Positions 37,056 to 45,500 of a stretch of 64,000 nucleotides of DNA are shown here, piece by piece (within the stretch, counting starts at the first letter, position 1; every line of letters begins with the position of its first letter). Under the pieces are notes generated by a model, which had not been told where the DNA came from, searched no databases, and saw only the letters and a program-made list of their open reading frames with translations. The position numbers were made by a program, and so were the translations under genes. Origin of the DNA: Cellvibrionaceae bacterium (GTDB lineage: Bacteria; Pseudomonadota; Gammaproteobacteria; Pseudomonadales; Cellvibrionaceae); assembly GCA_025800365.1 (NCBI GenBank), contig JAOXRT010000132.1:1-64000 (forward strand), written 5' to 3'.

Positions 37056-38302
37056 TGCGCAGCACCACGTCTATTAACAGCCAGCTGATTCAGCCTTTGC
37101 ACTTCGACCTGCTGGCCATTTACATAGTGTGGAAGCGGGCTACTGAGGATATCTAAGCTTTGGCTAGCCAGCCCTGCTGGAGGACGCACATAAACAGTGC
37201 CCTTGTGCTGAAATGCGATATCAGCGCTAAAGCTTCGCAGTCGTTTTTTGGTATCCACATACCATAGATCACCACAGCTACTTACACTGCTAGCGGCGAC
37301 GGCCATTAGGCCTTGCTCCACCCGTCCAGGGATTTCCACCCCCACAAAATTACCTGACAAGAGAGACATTTCTTGCTTTGGATCTTGCACTACACGTAAT
37401 ACCAAAGGGCGCAAACGGGTTTGGCGGTCAAAGGTCTGACCAGCCCTAGCAATTTTTGCCTGCCAGCTACTGCCATCATCTCCACTTAAGATAATATTCG
37501 CTTGGTAATTCTCAATACTGTGATTAGCACCGAATAACAATTGCCACTCTGACGGTTTAAGCATCACGGTTAGCTCTAGATCATTGGCGCTGTATATCGT
37601 TGCGACAGCCTGCCCCGCTTGTAAAAACTGCCCTGGTGCTACTAAACGTTCGCTAATAACGGCATCAAAAGGTAGGCGCATCTCGGTTCTATCTAAGTTT
37701 TGTTTTGCGAGCTTGAGCGCCGCGGCGGCCTGCTCGACTTCGGCTTGTGCCAGTTGTAACTGAGGTTTACGCAGACGCAAGTCATCCGCTTCAATTTTGC
37801 TTCCCTTCGATTCTTTCGCTATCTTTGACCCTTTCGCTACGCTAACCGCTTTCGCAAACCCACTCTCTTGCCATTCCAACAGTGCTTGCTTGGATTCTTG
37901 CTTTTCGAGCTGCAGATTTAAGTTTGCTTGTGCTAGGTTTTGCTGCGCCTGTGCGTATTCCTGTTGAAAACGCAAAGCATCGACTTTAAGTAGGCTTGTT
38001 CCTTTACTCAGAACCCGGCCTGTTTCGAAAAGAGGATGCAGGCTTTCTACTCGAGCCGATAGTTCAGAACTTAGGCTCATCTCATATTTAGGGCGCACTT
38101 CGGCATTGGCAAATACCCGCCCTTGGTGAGCGCCCACACTAATCGCTTCCACTGTGACCAACACTTTGCGCTGGGCCTCTTGGTACTTTTCGGGCTCCGG
38201 GCGATTTTCAATGGCATATACGGTATAGGCCAGCGATAGCATTAACAGGCCTAGCCCCGCTAATGAAATCCAAAGCGTATTGCTCTTAAGCTTACTCAGC
38301 AT
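37052..38302 (-). CDS. RND efflux periplasmic adaptor (membrane-fusion protein)
   Basis: A 416-residue HlyD/AcrA-type adaptor with one N-terminal membrane helix (residues 10-30). The beta-barrel and lipoyl parts are recognised by EVRPKYEMSLSSELSARV and LPFDAVISERLVAPGQFL, flanking an alpha-hairpin (residues about 112-215). The hairpin tip holds an odd basic stretch (residues 150-172) with repeated GSKI and AKE units. It bridges the permease and the outer-membrane channel. Stop overlaps the permease start (ATGA). Confidence 0.92.
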   Translation of the reverse strand: MLSKLKSNTLWISLAGLGLLMLSLAYTVYAIENRPEPEKYQEAQRKVLVTVEAISVGAHQGRVFANAEVRPKYEMSLSSELSARVESLHPLFETGRVLSKGTSLLKVDALRFQQEYAQAQQNLAQANLNLQLEKQESKQALLEWQESGFAKAVSVAKGSKIAKESKGSKIEADDLRLRKPQLQLAQAEVEQAAAALKLAKQNLDRTEMRLPFDAVISERLVAPGQFLQAGQAVATIYSANDLELTVMLKPSEWQLLFGANHSIENYQANIILSGDDGSSWQAKIARAGQTFDRQTRLRPLVLRVVQDPKQEMSLLSGNFVGVEIPGRVEQGLMAVAASSVSSCGDLWYVDTKKRLRSFSADIAFQHKGTVYVRPPAGLASQSLDILSSPLPHYVNGQQVEVQRLNQLAVNRRGAAQ

Positions 38303-38357
38303 AGTTTTTTAGTTCCCACTCTTTCCTTGCCTTTTGTATGAAGAAAAAGACATAGCG

Positions 38358-39770
38358 TTAAATTGTTTTGGCTTTGATTGGCAGCCCCATTACCAAGGCC
38401 AAGTTCAAACGGTTACTGGCTCGATCCAATTGCAACTGTAAGAGCTGCGCCTGTAGATCAAAGCTAGTACGCTGGGCACTAAGCACATCAAAGATGCTGC
38501 TGAGTCCACGTTGATATCGTTGTTCAAAGTCGATATGACTCCGCTGCGCATAACGCAAGGAGGCTTTTAGCGCTTGCTCCTGCTTTGCCAAACTAGCTTC
38601 TTTACTGAGTGCCGAATCCACTTCAAAAAAAGCGCCGAGTAAGGCTTCTTTATAGGACCAGTAGGCCTGTGCAGCTCTCGCTTCGGCGGCTTTGATTTCC
38701 GATTTTATTCTTCCGCCCTGAAACAGGCTCTGACTTAGCTGGCCCAATAGATTCCAGCTAGGGTCACTGCTGAGTAGGTCAGCCGTTTTCAATTGGCTAT
38801 TAAAGAGATTGGCATTAATGGTGAAGCTAGGCAGTAATTGCTTATAGCTGTATTCACTTCGTAGGTCCGCGGCTTTGATTTTTTTGAAGGCCGCTTGCAG
38901 ATCAGGTCGCTGGGCTAAAGCCATCGCCGGCATTGAGATTTCGGGGAACTGTACATCTTGCCAAGTGCTTTCTTCGAACGTCGGCAATTCAAAATCGGCA
39001 AACAATCGCTGTAAATCGCGTTGATAGTTAAGCTGGCCTTCTCGCAACACTTCTATAGCGGCACGTCGCTGATAGCTTTCGGTTTGCGCTACGTTCAAAT
39101 CACGCAAGCTACCTAAACCCGCCTTGTAGCGCCGGTGAATCAACTGCTCATTTTTAAGCGCGCTGGCAAGTCGACGCTCTTCCAATTCTAAAGCCAAGCG
39201 ACCATTTGATAAGAATAATGCTTGCTGAATCACATCGCTCAACAAAGAGCGTTTAGCGTATTCAATTTCTAAGGCTAGAGCTTGGCTGTCTAATTCCGCA
39301 GCCTGTAACTGATCACTCAAACGCCCCCAGACATCCAGTTCCCAACTGCTACTTAAACGCAGACTGTGTTGGCTACTGGCTTTTTGGCCTGCTGATGCGG
39401 CCCGATCTCTATCAGCAGTGATATTCAAGGAGGGAAGCAAAGCCGCTTCGCTCTGCCCTTGTAGCGCTCGCTGCTCTAATAGCTGATACAGGCGGCGCTG
39501 AAAGCTTGGGTTGGCCGAAAATAAGGGCTCTAGCTTAGACTCTAAATTTAAGCTGGGCAGCAAGCTAAGTAGATCTAGCTGCCCAGCTTGCTTACCTAAC
39601 AGCGTATCGGGCGATTGCGGCTCACCAAACTGGCTGGACTGCCAATATTCGGGTATATCTAGCTCGGCCGTATCAGGACTATAGTGTTTGGGGGCCCAAG
39701 AGCATCCCGCCAATACCACGCCTAATGCGCAGCTCACTACACAAATTATTCGTTTGTTGACTCCTAGCAC
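38358..39770 (-). CDS. RND efflux outer-membrane channel lipoprotein (NodT/TolC family)
   Basis: A 470-residue lipoprotein; the lipobox is VLAGCSWAP, giving a lipid-anchored Cys. Two TolC-like repeats are seen, each with coiled-coil helices (ELEERRLASALKNEQLIHRR and the matching SLRYAQRSHIDFEQRYQRGL) and barrel strands with LNITADRDR. It forms the exit duct of the pump. First gene of the operon OMF-MFP-permease-regulator-kinase-MipA, all minus strand with short gaps or overlaps. Confidence 0.93.
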   Translation of the reverse strand: MLGVNKRIICVVSCALGVVLAGCSWAPKHYSPDTAELDIPEYWQSSQFGEPQSPDTLLGKQAGQLDLLSLLPSLNLESKLEPLFSANPSFQRRLYQLLEQRALQGQSEAALLPSLNITADRDRAASAGQKASSQHSLRLSSSWELDVWGRLSDQLQAAELDSQALALEIEYAKRSLLSDVIQQALFLSNGRLALELEERRLASALKNEQLIHRRYKAGLGSLRDLNVAQTESYQRRAAIEVLREGQLNYQRDLQRLFADFELPTFEESTWQDVQFPEISMPAMALAQRPDLQAAFKKIKAADLRSEYSYKQLLPSFTINANLFNSQLKTADLLSSDPSWNLLGQLSQSLFQGGRIKSEIKAAEARAAQAYWSYKEALLGAFFEVDSALSKEASLAKQEQALKASLRYAQRSHIDFEQRYQRGLSSIFDVLSAQRTSFDLQAQLLQLQLDRASNRLNLALVMGLPIKAKTI

Positions 39771-39810
39771 CTAAACACCTGCTGTAAACTCATGGCTCCC
39801 GCCAAAACAA

Positions 39811-39842
39811 GGCAGGCTTAAAAACTAAGTTCTAAGCCTGCC
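39811..39842 (-). terminator. Terminator after ccoG
   Basis: GGCAGGCTTA (39811-39820) pairs with TAAGCCTGCC (39833-39842) in a 10-bp stem, 72 bp beyond the ccoG stop, followed on the minus strand by TTGTTTTGG. It separates ccoG from the efflux operon promoter. Confidence 0.7.
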
Positions 39843-39914
39843 AAAACAGGGGTAACTGAGAGGTGTAGCTGAGTGTTAGGATTTGTAAAAGCTTACCTTA
39901 TAGGCCTAATCAGC

Positions 39915-41345
39915 CTAGCTCTTTACTGGCGCAATAAACGCGACCTTTTGCTCGATCTTGGCCTCGGCATTGCCACTATGAGTCGCCGAAATGGCAATTT
40001 GATAATTACTCTTAGCCAAGCCTTCTGCTGGAATGCTAATGCGTAGCGGCACGGTGAAAACCTCACCGGCTTCCAAATAATGCTTACGACGGCCAGACAG
40101 GCTAAAACCTTGTTTGGCCGCTAAGCCTAACTGCACTTCCATCGGGCGATCCGACATATTATTAAGCTTCACGGTGTAGACGTTTTCTATCTGACCATTG
40201 CGCTCACGGTATAAGTGCACCCCACGGTCACGAATAACATCGATGGATAATGGCTCGCGGCCACCTAGGTTGCTAAGAAACAAACCCGACATTAATACCA
40301 AGCAGAGGCTATAGCCCAACATACGTGGCTGCTTAAAGCGCTGCCAAAAACCGCCTAGATCTAAGGCAGAAGCAAAGCGAATTAAACCTGTCTGGTAGCC
40401 CATGCGCTCCATCACATTGTCGCAAGCATCAATACACAAGCCGCAGTTAATACACTCGGCTTGCCAGCCATTGCGAATATCGATATCCGCTGGGCACACC
40501 TGCACACACCAATCGCAATCGATACACGCACCCAAACCATCTTTTTTGTAATCGCTGCGCGCTTTACGTGGGCCTCGAGGCTCACCGCGCTGCTCGTCAT
40601 AGCTCACCATTAAAGTACTTTGATCGTACATAACTGACTGGAAGCGTGAGTAAGGGCACATATGCTTACACACCTGCTCTCGCATATAGCCAGCATTTAA
40701 ATAGGTGAGCACAACAAATAATAGCGTCCACAAAAAACTTTCTAATGAGATTTGAGCGGTTGCTAAATCCTTAACAAGCGGGATCATGCCATAGAAATAG
40801 GCGATAAAAGTGGTGCCGGTAGCAACGGCCACCAAGCCCCATAAAATATGCTTGCTGGCTTTTTTGCGGATCTTCTCCAATGACCAAGGTGCGGCATCTA
40901 GGCGAATTCGTTTGTTGCGATCGCCCTCACAAAAATCCTCAATCCATATAAAAATAGAGGTCCACACGGTTTGCGGGCAAGCAAAGCCACACCACACTCT
41001 TCCTGCCCATACTGTTACTGCGAATAGGGCAAAGGCCGCAATAATTAATAAGCTCGCCAATAAGATCGTATCTTGCGGCCAAAACACCCACCACAAGACA
41101 TAAAATTTTTGCTCGATGACATCCAAAAATACGGCCTGGCGATCATCAATCTGTAACCACGGCAATAAGAAAAACCCCAGCATCAAAGGCACAGCGATAT
41201 TGCGGCGCAAGCGCTGAAAAACACCTTGGGTTTTACGCACATAAACTCGGTGGCCCTCATAGAGCTCTTTATACTGCTGCCCCTCGGGGGGCGCAACATC
41301 CAAGGACACTAGAGGGATTTTTTCTGGTTTAGAATTTGTAGGCAT
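39915..41345 (-). CDS. ccoG: Cytochrome c oxidase accessory protein CcoG
   Basis: A 476-residue FixG/CcoG-type membrane ferredoxin, start ATG 41345. It has membrane helices near residues 45-62, 92-115 and 165-215, the motif WCGFACPQTVWTSIF, and two 4Fe-4S ferredoxin motifs (CIDCDWCVQVCP and CINCGLCIDAC). A C-terminal Ig-like periplasmic domain follows. CcoG helps copper reduction during cbb3 oxidase assembly. The oxidase genes ccoNOQP are not in this window. Divergent from a MocR regulator. Confidence 0.94.
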   Translation of the reverse strand: MPTNSKPEKIPLVSLDVAPPEGQQYKELYEGHRVYVRKTQGVFQRLRRNIAVPLMLGFFLLPWLQIDDRQAVFLDVIEQKFYVLWWVFWPQDTILLASLLIIAAFALFAVTVWAGRVWCGFACPQTVWTSIFIWIEDFCEGDRNKRIRLDAAPWSLEKIRKKASKHILWGLVAVATGTTFIAYFYGMIPLVKDLATAQISLESFLWTLLFVVLTYLNAGYMREQVCKHMCPYSRFQSVMYDQSTLMVSYDEQRGEPRGPRKARSDYKKDGLGACIDCDWCVQVCPADIDIRNGWQAECINCGLCIDACDNVMERMGYQTGLIRFASALDLGGFWQRFKQPRMLGYSLCLVLMSGLFLSNLGGREPLSIDVIRDRGVHLYRERNGQIENVYTVKLNNMSDRPMEVQLGLAAKQGFSLSGRRKHYLEAGEVFTVPLRISIPAEGLAKSNYQIAISATHSGNAEAKIEQKVAFIAPVKS

Positions 41346-41400
41346 CAGGGCGATCTCTGTCACGGTTATGAGGCAGCAGTCTAGAGATGCAATACACATA

Positions 41401-41485
41401 GGTACAGATGCACAAAAATGTTTATAATGAGGTACAGAATTTCAAATATTACAACTGTACCTATTAACAATTTTTAAACTGTACC
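41401..41485. promoter_or_regulatory. Four GGTACAG/CTGTACC half-sites between ccoG and the MocR gene
   Basis: GGTACAG occurs at 41401-41407 and 41431-41437, and its complement CTGTACC at 41455-41461 and 41479-41485. Start-to-start spacings are 30, 24 and 24 bp. A TATAAT box (41423-41428) lies among them. The 7-mers sit just before the MocR start, so they are very likely its binding sites. Confidence 0.7.
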
Positions 41486-41494
41486 GTTTTGACC

Positions 41495-42898
41495 ATGAAT
41501 GACTATTTATACCTAAAACTCGAGCGTGAATTACGCCAACAGATAGAAAGTGGGCAGCTAGCGGCAGGTCAAAAAATGCCTTCGATTCGCCATTTAGCCG
41601 AAACCGAGCAGCTCTCGAAAGCGACGGTTTTAAGTGCCTATGAGCGCTTAGAGGCAGACGGCTTAATACAAGCACGAACTCGCTCAGGCTTTTATGTTTG
41701 CCAAAGCCAGCATCAACTTGCCAGCCCAGCGATTAGTAGCCCTAAAGTTGACGCCAGAACCCTGGATCAGGGGCAGATCCTAATGGGTATTATGCAAAGA
41801 GGTGCAGCCTTTGATCTGTACCCAGGCCATGACAGTGAACCCAGCAATAAAAAATTGCAACGTTGCCTAGGAAGAGCCCAGCGCCAACAAAGCAGTGCCC
41901 AGTATTTATATTACGATGAGCCGCTAGGGCTGCCCGCTCTGCGTAAGCAAATTCAACAACTGATGGCCCACGGCGGCGCTAAGGCTCACGAGGATGAAAT
42001 TATCATCAGCAATGGTTGCCAACATGCACTGTTGTTAGCGCTATTGGCGACCACTCGACCAGGCGATGTTGTCGCGGTGGAATCTCCGGGCTTTTATGGC
42101 AGCTTGCAGCTTATCGAGACACTAGGCTTAAAAGCGCTAGAGTTGCCCTGCTCTGCTAATGAAGGTTTAAGTATCGACGCCTTGCGCCTGGCCACACAGC
42201 ATTGGCCTATAAAGGCGCTCATCTGTTCGCCCTGCTTTGCCACACCAACCGGTGCCAGCATGCCCGAAGAAGCCAAGCAAGAGCTACTTAAAATTGCCAA
42301 GCAACATGACTTTGCACTTATCGAAGATGATATATACGGCGAGTTGTACTTTGGGCAACAACGTCCGCGAAGCCTATATTCCTATGATCAAGACGGCATT
42401 GTTTTACAGTGCTCTTCTTTTTCTAAAAACTTATCTAGAGATTTACGCCTAGGCTGGCTAGCCACTGGACGTTATCAGCAGGAAGTTATTAAAGCCAAGC
42501 TGGCCACTAGCCTTGCGGTACCACAGCTAAGCCAGCAGGGCTTGAGCTTTTATATTGCTGAAGGTGGCCTAGATAAGCATTTGCGCCGCAAGCGCTCCCA
42601 ATATCAAGAGCGCTATCAGGAAATGCGCCATTTAATACAAGATTATTTGCCCGAAGAAACCCGCTGCAGCCAGGCCAGTGGTGGTCTAGCCGCTTGGATA
42701 GAACTACCCAAACACATTGATACGCTGGCCTTATATGAGCAGGCGCTAGAGCAAGGCATAGTATTAACTCCCGGGCGCTTATTCACAGCACAGGATAACT
42801 ACCGCAATAATTTACGCCTGAGTTATGCACACCCATGGACAGAAAATAGAATAAAGGCCTTTAAAAGCTTGGCCGCTATGGTTAACGCTAACTACTAA
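41495..42898 (+). CDS. MocR-type PLP-dependent GntR regulator
   Basis: A 467-residue protein. Residues 1-75 form a GntR winged helix (QQIESGQLAAGQKMPSIRHL, KATVLSAYERLEADGLI). The rest is a fold-type-I aminotransferase-like domain with the PLP region EDEIIISNGCQHAL, DDIYGE and a lysine in the CSSFSKNLSRDLRLGW segment that would form the Schiff base. MocR proteins sense amino compounds. I prefer the ATG at 41495 over a TTG six bases earlier. It may control itself and the divergent ccoG. Confidence 0.92.
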   Translation: MNDYLYLKLERELRQQIESGQLAAGQKMPSIRHLAETEQLSKATVLSAYERLEADGLIQARTRSGFYVCQSQHQLASPAISSPKVDARTLDQGQILMGIMQRGAAFDLYPGHDSEPSNKKLQRCLGRAQRQQSSAQYLYYDEPLGLPALRKQIQQLMAHGGAKAHEDEIIISNGCQHALLLALLATTRPGDVVAVESPGFYGSLQLIETLGLKALELPCSANEGLSIDALRLATQHWPIKALICSPCFATPTGASMPEEAKQELLKIAKQHDFALIEDDIYGELYFGQQRPRSLYSYDQDGIVLQCSSFSKNLSRDLRLGWLATGRYQQEVIKAKLATSLAVPQLSQQGLSFYIAEGGLDKHLRRKRSQYQERYQEMRHLIQDYLPEETRCSQASGGLAAWIELPKHIDTLALYEQALEQGIVLTPGRLFTAQDNYRNNLRLSYAHPWTENRIKAFKSLAAMVNANY

Positions 42899-42958
42899 GA
42901 GAGCAATTTAGAATTGGAAACAGTGGACTAAATCAAGATAGGCTTGAGAGGTGAAAAC

Positions 42959-42989
42959 ACTGGAGCCCCGACAATGTCGCGGCTCCAGT
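42959..42989. terminator. Hairpin between MocR and UrcA genes
   Basis: ACTGGAGCC (42959-42967) pairs with GGCTCCAGT (42981-42989), with a further inner CGACA/TGTCG stem. It is 60 bp after the MocR stop and 20 bp after the UrcA stop. U-tract is weak (GTTTTC on the minus strand). Likely bidirectional terminator. Confidence 0.55.
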
Positions 42990-43009
42990 ATCAAGCTTTA
43001 GCCAGTAAA

Positions 43010-43318
43010 TTAACGCTTGGCTAATTTTACCTTCTTCATCGCCAGCTCTACTGACTCACGATAACAGCGCTTACTGTCTGCTATACGACTGATCGAACGG
43101 GTATTTATCGCTTGATCAACCTGGCAAACCTTCTTTGCACTGGCTTCAAGACGACGCTGCAGAGTTTTCTGCCCTTCCACCTTCGATAAGTTTAAGTCCG
43201 AGAAACTGACGATTTCTTCACTCGTGCTTTTACCGACAATGGCTTGGGCACTGCTTGCCATAAAAAGAGCCATTATTGACGCTGAAACGAGAGTGATTTT
43301 TTTGCTATTGCTATTCAT
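43010..43318 (-). CDS. UrcA family exported protein (paralogue A)
   Basis: A 102-residue protein with a signal peptide (ending AQA, residue 26). The mature part matches the UrcA family: VSFSDLNLSKVEGQKTLQRR, then a Cys (KKVCQVD) and a second Cys in RIADSKRCYRESVELAM, likely a disulfide in the periplasm. Function of UrcA proteins is unknown. A close paralogue is at 43987-44295. Confidence 0.85.
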   Translation of the reverse strand: MNSNSKKITLVSASIMALFMASSAQAIVGKSTSEEIVSFSDLNLSKVEGQKTLQRRLEASAKKVCQVDQAINTRSISRIADSKRCYRESVELAMKKVKLAKR

Positions 43319-43986
43319 GCCGATTACCTTTTAAACGTTGCTGTGGGGCTTTATGTTTTTGCTAGGGTACTGCTAAATAAATCTTATATTGTTTTCTTGT
43401 GTCCTAACTTTAGACGGTAATAAAACAAAAAAGGATACGCTGATCGATAAAAAGAGTTACTTAAGCGGTGAAAAGTTTTAACCCAATTAAGCCTCAAACT
43501 AACGCAAAGTTAATTAAGCGATTGATGCCATTAGTAAAAGCCCTCTGACATTCGAAAAACACCCAAATATTACTTATTAAAAGCTTCCTGATGCTTCCAA
43601 AGCTGTCTAGAAAAACACTCACTAGAAGTTGTTAGGCCAACCTAATCCAAGACAAAAGCTACCGCTAAGCTATTTTTAAAATCCAGTTAACGCTAGTCGA
43701 AAAAACAGTAACTCTGAATAATGTATACAAAATATCTTTTGGTAAAAATATTTACCAATACTAAAGAGTCAAAGAATTCAATAATCCAGTAAAAGCAGAG
43801 ACGAGAAAATCGGGAAGAAAAAATAGAAAGAAGAGAGCTTCCGTAGAAGCTATCTGCTTTCAGTAGACATAGCCATTGATCTACAAGCAGACCTAGCTAT
43901 CAAGAACATGACAAAAATGTCATATTAGATAATCCGCCTGGGCCGGCACAACATTATCAGCCCAAGCAGTTTTTCTAGAACAATCA
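43319..43986. other. AT-rich gap between the two UrcA genes
   Basis: This 668-bp stretch has no convincing gene. It contains the presumed promoter of paralogue A near its left end and small hairpins, for example AGCTTC-CGTA-GAAGCT near 43838 and ATGACA-AAAA-TGTCAT at 43908-43923. No further UrcA copy was recognised in it. I see no insertion sequence. Confidence 0.5.
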
Positions 43987-44295
43987 CTATCGCGCAGCCA
44001 ACTCAACGGTTTTCATGGCAGCTTCAATAGAGTTGCGATAACAACGCTTGCTATCGGCAATACGACTGGCAGAACGAGAATCGATAGCATGATCAACACC
44101 ACACACTTTAGCGGCCGCATTGTGAACGCGTTTTTCTAAGGTTTTTTGATCTTGGCTCTGTGCCATATCCAAGCCAACGACACTCACGCTTTCCTGTAAG
44201 GTGGATTTACCAACAATGGCGTGGGCTCCACTTGCTAAGAACAAAGCGCCAACGGTTGCGGTTACAAGAGCGATTTTTTTGCTATGGTTTTTCAT
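43987..44295 (-). CDS. UrcA family exported protein (paralogue B)
   Basis: A 102-residue protein, same length as paralogue A and alike through the whole sequence. It has a signal peptide ending GAHA, then IVGKSTLQESVSVVGLDM, the first Cys in AAKVCGVDHAID and the second in RIADSKRCYRNSIEAAM. The pair arose by duplication. Both have separate upstream regions, so they may be regulated differently. Function unknown. Confidence 0.85.
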   Translation of the reverse strand: MKNHSKKIALVTATVGALFLASGAHAIVGKSTLQESVSVVGLDMAQSQDQKTLEKRVHNAAAKVCGVDHAIDSRSASRIADSKRCYRNSIEAAMKTVELAAR

Positions 44296-44628
44296 AATGT
44301 CTTCCTTTTAAGGTTTGTATAAAACTACTTTTTAAAAACGTTTGCTTAACGATGTTTGTTGAAAACTTTTTAATTAATTTCTTAATTACAAACTTAGACG
44401 GAGACAAATGAACTTTGGCACATCTACATCGACGGAAAGAGCTCCAGGAGCGGTAAAATGAAAAAAATAAATTAAAAGTGTCCGCGGACACTTTATAGAA
44501 GAGCTGTTTTGAGAGTAAAAAGATAGCGCCGAGATAATGCTAAGTGACTGATAGCAGAAGAAAAACCCGTTTTAGAGAAGAAAGCAAAATAATTTAGCCA
44601 AATAAAAAGACCGAACAGTAAAGTTTCT
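44296..44628. other. Non-coding region between UrcA-B and the TetR gene
   Basis: These 333 bp hold the promoter region of the UrcA-B gene and the 20-bp palindrome listed separately. A 69-codon minus-strand frame overlapping the UrcA start has no family features and was not accepted as a gene. Confidence 0.4.
44475..44494 (-). terminator. 20-bp perfect palindrome, probable terminator after the TetR gene
   Basis: The centre GTGTCCGCGGACAC is flanked by AAA and TTT, giving a perfect 20-bp palindrome. On the minus strand it is followed by TAATTTATTTTTTT. It is 134 bp past the TetR stop, so it could end that transcript. Confidence 0.55.
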
Positions 44629-45216
44629 TTAAGTCGAAGCGCTTTGCATCAATTGATCGACGGTTTGCTGTATTTGCTCAGCAAAGGCCTCATCCAATGG
44701 CGCATGATGACTCATCATTCGATACCAGATTACACCGAATAGCACATCCAGAATAAACGCTTCACGATCAACTGTTAAGGCAGCGGCTTTAGGGTGACGC
44801 TGTAGAATGGTCGACAGCAGCTGGCGACGCGGCTGTGCATAGCGCTGCCAGACCAGCTGGGCAAATAGCTCATCGGCCTGAGCTTCGGCCATCATCGCAG
44901 TAAACAGCTGGCCGATATGATTAGCGGTAGCAAAGGTTTCGCTCAAAAAGCGCTCTAACACCAAATCAAAAGCATCATCGGCAGGGTCGAACTGATTGCT
45001 CTGAATAATATCGACACTGGCATCCAGCAACAGCTCACGCTTGTCTTTATACCAGCGGTAGATGGTACTGCGGCTTACACCAGCCGATTTGGCCACTGCA
45101 TCAATGGATACGCGTTCATAGCCCTCTTCGGAGGCTGCCGCCACAAAGGCATCCAGCACCGATCGCCTAACTTCCTCACTACGCGGACGTCCACGCGCTA
45201 GTTTTTCTGATGACAT
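44629..45216 (-). CDS. TetR family transcriptional regulator
   Basis: A 195-residue regulator. The N-terminal HTH is clear: RRSVLDAFVAAASEEGYE, RVSIDAVAKSAGVSRSTIY, RWYKDKRELLLDA. The rest is a helical ligand-binding domain. It is divergent from a CoA-transferase/enoyl-CoA hydratase pair and likely controls it, perhaps responding to an acyl-CoA. Upstream of its start are 14-15-bp degenerate direct repeats. Confidence 0.92.
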   Translation of the reverse strand: MSSEKLARGRPRSEEVRRSVLDAFVAAASEEGYERVSIDAVAKSAGVSRSTIYRWYKDKRELLLDASVDIIQSNQFDPADDAFDLVLERFLSETFATANHIGQLFTAMMAEAQADELFAQLVWQRYAQPRRQLLSTILQRHPKAAALTVDREAFILDVLFGVIWYRMMSHHAPLDEAFAEQIQQTVDQLMQSAST

Positions 45217-45217
45217 G

Positions 45218-45272
45218 CTACTACCTATCGAGTGACTACTACCCGGTGACTACTTATCCAGAAACTACCTGT
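45218..45272. repeat. Degenerate ACTACY direct repeats upstream of the TetR gene
   Basis: Four blocks with the core ACTAC (GCTACTACC at 45218, GTGACTACT at 45232 and 45246, GAAACTACC near 45261) recur about every 14-15 bp. They sit directly before the TetR start. They may be a regulator-binding array or only a simple degenerate repeat. Confidence 0.4.
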
Positions 45273-45500
45273 CTAAGCCCTCTGCATTCACCTGCGATAC
45301 CAGGGTAACAGCAAAGGCCCGTTTTATAGCTGGCCATTGTACCTCATCGGGCAAGCCTATTTACAGTACAAAGTGTATCGTATATAGTTTTCTCCAACGG
45401 TCGGCTGCAACCCTCAGTTGCTAAACCGCCTAGGTATTTAAAAACAAGGCACTGATACACCGCCAAAAATAATAAACACAAGCAAAAGAAGGGAGTGGAT

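Noticed and set aside
43631-43694. GTTAGGCC and GTTAACGC pieces in the UrcA gap that look like attC ends
   Set aside because: They are in the wrong order and no hairpin joins them.
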